Both the position numbers and the translations under genes were made by a program. The notes beneath the pieces are model-generated. The model was given only the letters and a program-made list of their open reading frames with translations. It had not been told where the DNA came from and searched no databases. From CAMCXT01 sp046302715 (GTDB lineage: Bacteria; Bacteroidota; Bacteroidia; M30B66), in NCBI GenBank assembly GCA_046302715.1, contig JBKCHQ010000050.1, forward strand, positions 1 through 27,382: DNA of 27,382 bases, written 5' to 3'. Shown piece by piece: positions 23,290 to 27,382 of this stretch. The number at the start of each line of letters is the position of its first letter. Positions within the stretch are counted from its first letter, which is position 1.

Positions 23290-26200
23290 TTAGTTTACTT
23301 TAATCAGTTTCTTCGTCAATTGTTTGCTGTTGGTCTTGAATACCAGCATGTAGCTTCCGGCATTAACCTGAGCCGCTGAAAAGTCGAGCACCATGTTGTT
23401 ACTACCCTCACCCAGTGCCGATGTACGCGATATGATTTCGCGACCGGTAATGTCGTACAGGCCAATAAAGGCTTCATCGTCGCCCGCTTCGGCAGTGTAG
23501 GTAATGTTAATCTGCTGGCCGAAAGCTGTAGGATATACACTAAACTGATCTGCCGGTGTGCCGTCTTCGCTTAAGCAAACACGCGAAGTTAAGTCGAGCA
23601 TTTCGGGCGCATCGATGTTACCACGCAAGGCATTGCTCTCGAAAGCAAGTTGTTTCACTTCGTCGTATTTTTCGCCGGTGCTGCGGTTTACAAAGTATAG
23701 CGACAAGTTCATTCCCGACTCACCATTAATGGTAAGGAAGGCGTAATTGCTGGCCGATACGTCTTGCAGCGCAGCTACACCGCGTGCAATACCGTTTTCA
23801 TCCAATGCAACAACCGCTAAATCGTTTGCATCGTAGCCGTTTTCGCACACATCGTTCGGCGCCAAAATAACGTTCATGTTTGAAGCAAATTCGCCGTAGT
23901 TCACTTTGTACTGGCTCAAGTAGAAATCCTTTGGATTCGCAACATTGCCTTTAAAGCGGCCCGCATAAGGGAATGTGAAACTTGTGTTCTGATTCGATTT
24001 GTACATGTAGCCAGTGCCTGGTACCAGCGTTTGCAGCGAACCTTGCCAGCCGAGCGCTTCGTTTACATAGTATGCAAATTGAGAGCGGCCTTTGATCTGA
24101 TCGCCCGGCAATGGGTTTAAATTACCCAGAGCCTGCGCTATGCCTTGGTTACGCAGCGAAATAAAGCCTATCCAGTTCCAGCCCGTAACCAGGTTAATGG
24201 TGCGCGTGGTTGGATCGAGAATATCGCCTTGAAGCATCAGCGTATCGTTGGTAGTGCTGTAAAACTTGTAGAGGTTCTTCGGCATAATTCCTTCTGTTTC
24301 GAGCGGACCTACCCAGCCCGAAGTGCTCGATTGCTGCGCGAAGGATGTTTGTCCGTTCACCTGATTTCCGCTCTGGGTATTCAAGTTCGAGAACAACAGA
24401 TCGAAGTTGGTACTATCTGAATTTTGGAGGTAATACCCCAACCAGTTCCAGCCTGCATTTAGAGCCAATGGCTCCTCGATTTCGAAATCGGTAGCAAAAA
24501 GTTGCGGTGCCTGCGGCGTACCAATGAGTTGATTGGCCGAGAATACAATATCCGAAGGACTCACATTGCTGTAAAGCGTTCCGGTGCTTGCATCCCAGAT
24601 TTTAAACTGCAACGTTTCGCCTGAGGTTGTGTTCGAATACACATCCAGATTCACCAAATAGCGATCTAAGCTCGAATTGTAGGCAAGGTTGTTAGAACCG
24701 CGTACCTGATTGCCCACGTAGGCCACCAGAATATCTTCGGTATCGGTTGATGGAATATTGCCAATCTCAAGAGTTCCGATAATGCCCATCGAATTCTGGA
24801 ACGCAGCCGCATTTACTGTAAAATCGGGAGCTGTTTCGCGAACCTTCAGGTTAAGCGTCAGTTTTTCGGGGTAGTTGAAATCGGTAAGCAACTGAACATC
24901 TTGTGCGTAATCGCCAATGTTCACCAATGGATCTATCGTAAACGTTACAGGCAATGAAGCATTAGCCGGCACAATGCCCGAGCTTGGCGAAGCACTTAAC
25001 CAGGTTGGCATGTTTTGCAACGTAAACGATTTGGCCGCACCACCTTGATTGAGAATCGTAGAGCTAAAGTTTACACTCTCGCCTACTGCTTTCTCGATGT
25101 TGAAATTATCGTCTTGCCAGATTACCTGATTTTTATTGATGTACGCAATCCAGGTAGCAGGCGATGCCATGGTATTGCCGCGTAGGTCTTTTACGCCTTT
25201 CACGGTAATATCGATGGTTACGTTTTCTAAGCGCTCGGGATCAGATGTTGGCGTAATAATAATCTTATCGTTGTTTACCGAATAGGTAAACGATACTTGT
25301 TCAATTGGGCGCTGAATTTTGATGGTGGGTGTTTCGGAAACAAGTGTTGTTCCGTTTGCCTCCAACGTATGCAAGGTTGGCTGAATTTGCTCGCTAAAGC
25401 CCGGGGTTAAAATGGCCGGTCCGGCTGGATCCTGCACATAGCTCTCAAAAGGCAAGTAAACCAATAAGCCCGGCTCGTTGCCTTGCATGCGGTTGAGGCG
25501 GTCGCGTTTTACCTGTTCCAGCTTACGGTTGGTATTCCAGAAACGGAATTCGTCGATTTCGCCACTGAAATACGCCGTCTCAAGTGGACCGGTAAGGCCA
25601 GCATATACGTGCGCACCAAGGTGCATGCTCACTCCGGCAAATTGCTGGAATGCTGTTGCAGGAATGCTGTTTTTCGGATTGCCATCTACGATAGCCGAAA
25701 TGTTCGCATCGCGGTTCATTACAACGGCCAGATGATGCCATTGGCCATCGAAGTAATTTTCGTTCGAAATCAAGAAATCAATTCCATCATTCAGAAAATG
25801 CAGTTTACCCGCATTGTCTTTCTGAAGCACCCACGAGGTAAGCGAATCAGACAGCGTGCTGCTGCCGCTTCCGTTCGAGAACAACACCTCTGGATTTGCA
25901 CCCGATCCACGGAACCACAATTCGAAGGTAAAATTCATCTCCTTGGTTATAGAGACATCGTTCACCTGATTGATCTTGATTTTGTTGCTTGTTCCGTTAA
26001 ACGATGCAGCAGCTCCACTTGGATCAACATCCCATGCAGCTTCATGAATCACCGCATCGCGATTACGCACATGGTCTTTGGCAAAAGTACCTTCTACCTC
26101 ATCCATGCGCCAGTTGTAAAGCAAGCCGGCTTCCGAACCACTTAAAATGGTATTGTTTGTTGAGCTAAATTCAGAAAGGTTTAGGGCTTTATCCCATATA

Positions 26201-27382
26201 CGCAATTCCTGCATATTACCGTGGAATGCGTTTGGCGTGCCGAAATCTTGCTTACCAATAATCAAACGGTTGTTGCCTGTATACTGCGAAAGAATGCTAT
26301 TGTCGCCTGTATTTATTTCTGTTGCAGTGGTTACTGCATCCGACAAATACATATCGGCAGTTTCGTTCTCTGCATCATAGCTCAACGCTATGTTATGCCA
26401 CTCGGTATCGTTAAAGGTTTGTGTTGAGGCTACTTCCTGATCGTTGATGCGGAACACCAACTGATTGGCGGCATTAAAGCCCAGATATACCTGGCTGGCG
26501 GCCGACTGACCCTGCGAAAGCAAGGCTTCATCAACACCTGCTTCGGCGCGCTTTACCGCCATTTGCAAGGTAAAATCGCGGTTGCTCAAATTGGCGCCGA
26601 CCGTTACTTCGAGGTAATCATCTACACCGTCGAACAAGAGACTTGCCGATGGCCTAATAGATGTATTATTAAGCACACCGCGCAAATCGAAGTTCTGCAC
26701 CGTTAAGGAGCCCAAATCGATGGGTTCGTTAAACTGGATGCTGATATCGTCTTCGGGACTTAAGATACCATCGGCAGGCGAAGGTGTACCAAATGGATGT
26801 GGATTAATGCGGTCGATAACACCCGAATAAATAGGTGAATTTTTTTCGGACAATAAACATTTTGAACGCGCCCGTAAATCATATGCTCCATCTGTTGGTG
26901 GCAATTCCCATAAATACTCCGCATAGTTTGGATTGGTTGGAATAAGGTCAAGTGATGGATCTGTGGTTTCGAGGTAAAAACGTTTAATCGGATTCCAAGC
27001 CGATGAACTTGCCGGCTTATACTCTAAGATCAATTCCTCAAGATCGAAATAATTGATATTGTACCCAGAGATCCTGGTGGTAAGTATATTGTTGTTTGAA
27101 TTGTTGGCCACCCAGCTTAATTCAGGGCTAATCAATTCAACATCGGTACATGAGGGAATAAAGTGCGCAGAAATGTAAATAGAATCCTGCAAGTCGCTGT
27201 TGTAGTTTACTCCACCATCGAACTGGCAAGGAGGATACACAATAAAGAGTAGACTGTCGTAATTGTAAACAGCTCCTGGTCCTTTTTCGATTGTTAGCAC
27301 TTTATTCAGTTGGGTTCCGGCAGGCATAATCACATTCGTGAAAGGAAAGCCATCAATACGGGCTATGGCGCCGTAAGGATTA
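23290..27382 (-). CDS. Giant LamG-domain surface protein with T9SS type A sorting domain (5' end beyond the window)
   Basis: The frame is open to the right edge (1363 codons visible); an internal GTG at 27333 is not a likely start because 16 more in-frame codons precede it. Domains in order: an extracellular N-terminal part; an Ig-like segment with TPSPADGILSPEDDISIQF; two concanavalin/LamG folds, one from FDGVDDYLEVTVG to LRIWDKAL and one from FNGTSNKIKI to IDEFRFWN, each with a WHNIALSYD or WHHLAVVMN strand; an Ig-like region with MPTWLSASPSSG; a VAYVGNQVRGS module; two GWNW repeats (GWNWLGYYL, GWNWIGFISL); a second VVALDENGIARGVAA module; and an 84-residue type A sorting domain (FSVYPTAFGQQINI, YDITGREI, KKLIKVN). 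LamG folds often bind glycans, so glycan or matrix attachment is a plausible role. It precedes the cadherin gene by 8 nt. Confidence 0.92.
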   Translation of the reverse strand, partial: NPYGAIARIDGFPFTNVIMPAGTQLNKVLTIEKGPGAVYNYDSLLFIVYPPCQFDGGVNYNSDLQDSIYISAHFIPSCTDVELISPELSWVANNSNNNILTTRISGYNINYFDLEELILEYKPASSSAWNPIKRFYLETTDPSLDLIPTNPNYAEYLWELPPTDGAYDLRARSKCLLSEKNSPIYSGVIDRINPHPFGTPSPADGILSPEDDISIQFNEPIDLGSLTVQNFDLRGVLNNTSIRPSASLLFDGVDDYLEVTVGANLSNRDFTLQMAVKRAEAGVDEALLSQGQSAASQVYLGFNAANQLVFRINDQEVASTQTFNDTEWHNIALSYDAENETADMYLSDAVTTATEINTGDNSILSQYTGNNRLIIGKQDFGTPNAFHGNMQELRIWDKALNLSEFSSTNNTILSGSEAGLLYNWRMDEVEGTFAKDHVRNRDAVIHEAAWDVDPSGAAASFNGTSNKIKINQVNDVSITKEMNFTFELWFRGSGANPEVLFSNGSGSSTLSDSLTSWVLQKDNAGKLHFLNDGIDFLISNENYFDGQWHHLAVVMNRDANISAIVDGNPKNSIPATAFQQFAGVSMHLGAHVYAGLTGPLETAYFSGEIDEFRFWNTNRKLEQVKRDRLNRMQGNEPGLLVYLPFESYVQDPAGPAILTPGFSEQIQPTLHTLEANGTTLVSETPTIKIQRPIEQVSFTYSVNNDKIIITPTSDPERLENVTIDITVKGVKDLRGNTMASPATWIAYINKNQVIWQDDNFNIEKAVGESVNFSSTILNQGGAAKSFTLQNMPTWLSASPSSGIVPANASLPVTFTIDPLVNIGDYAQDVQLLTDFNYPEKLTLNLKVRETAPDFTVNAAAFQNSMGIIGTLEIGNIPSTDTEDILVAYVGNQVRGSNNLAYNSSLDRYLVNLDVYSNTTSGETLQFKIWDASTGTLYSNVSPSDIVFSANQLIGTPQAPQLFATDFEIEEPLALNAGWNWLGYYLQNSDSTNFDLLFSNLNTQSGNQVNGQTSFAQQSSTSGWVGPLETEGIMPKNLYKFYSTTNDTLMLQGDILDPTTRTINLVTGWNWIGFISLRNQGIAQALGNLNPLPGDQIKGRSQFAYYVNEALGWQGSLQTLVPGTGYMYKSNQNTSFTFPYAGRFKGNVANPKDFYLSQYKVNYGEFASNMNVILAPNDVCENGYDANDLAVVALDENGIARGVAALQDVSASNYAFLTINGESGMNLSLYFVNRSTGEKYDEVKQLAFESNALRGNIDAPEMLDLTSRVCLSEDGTPADQFSVYPTAFGQQINITYTAEAGDDEAFIGLYDITGREIISRTSALGEGSNNMVLDFSAAQVNAGSYMLVFKTNSKQLTKKLIKVN

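Overview
The window comes from a member of the Bacteroidota, probably a Flavobacteriia-like or related marine/freshwater lineage; the exact order cannot be fixed by eye. The evidence is C-terminal sorting domains of the type IX secretion system (T9SS, types A and B), a PorP/SprF-family protein, TonB-dependent receptors with an N-terminal carboxypeptidase-regulatory-like domain, Bacteroidota-type promoters (TTTG, 19 nt, TAnnTTTG), no strong Shine-Dalgarno sites, and the gene order rplM-rpsI-rpsB-tsf-pyrH-frr.

Region 1 (1-9998, all minus strand) is an outer-membrane transport and surface-protein locus. In transcription order it holds a T9SS-exported beta-helix-like protein, a TonB-dependent receptor, a 500-bp intergenic gap, a small T9SS-exported protein, a second TonB-dependent receptor, and a paralogue of the small exported protein that runs off the left edge. 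No SusD-like lipoprotein is present; exported proteins take the neighbouring positions.

Region 2 (10424-12523) has a small lipoprotein on the minus strand, transcribed divergently from a LuxE-like acyl-protein synthetase with candidate promoters that overlap head to head. A GNAT acetyltransferase follows.

Region 3 (12705-16667, plus strand) is the conserved translation cluster: ribosomal proteins uL13, uS9 and uS2, EF-Ts, UMP kinase and ribosome recycling factor. It starts from a textbook Bacteroidota promoter and has a strong intrinsic terminator between tsf and pyrH.

Region 4 (17131-27382, minus strand) starts at the right edge with a giant LamG-containing type A T9SS protein, truncated by the window. 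It is followed 8 nt later by a seven-repeat cadherin-like type B T9SS protein and 2 nt after that by a PorP/SprF-family partner, ending in a strong terminator. This is a surface adhesin/export operon. Downstream is a separate gene for a membrane adenylate cyclase with a predicted periplasmic TPR-like sensor region.

Long gene-free stretches are 4752-5256, 9999-10423 and 16668-17130. The last two carry divergent copies of one short repeat. I see no tRNA, rRNA, CRISPR array, transposase or prophage gene.
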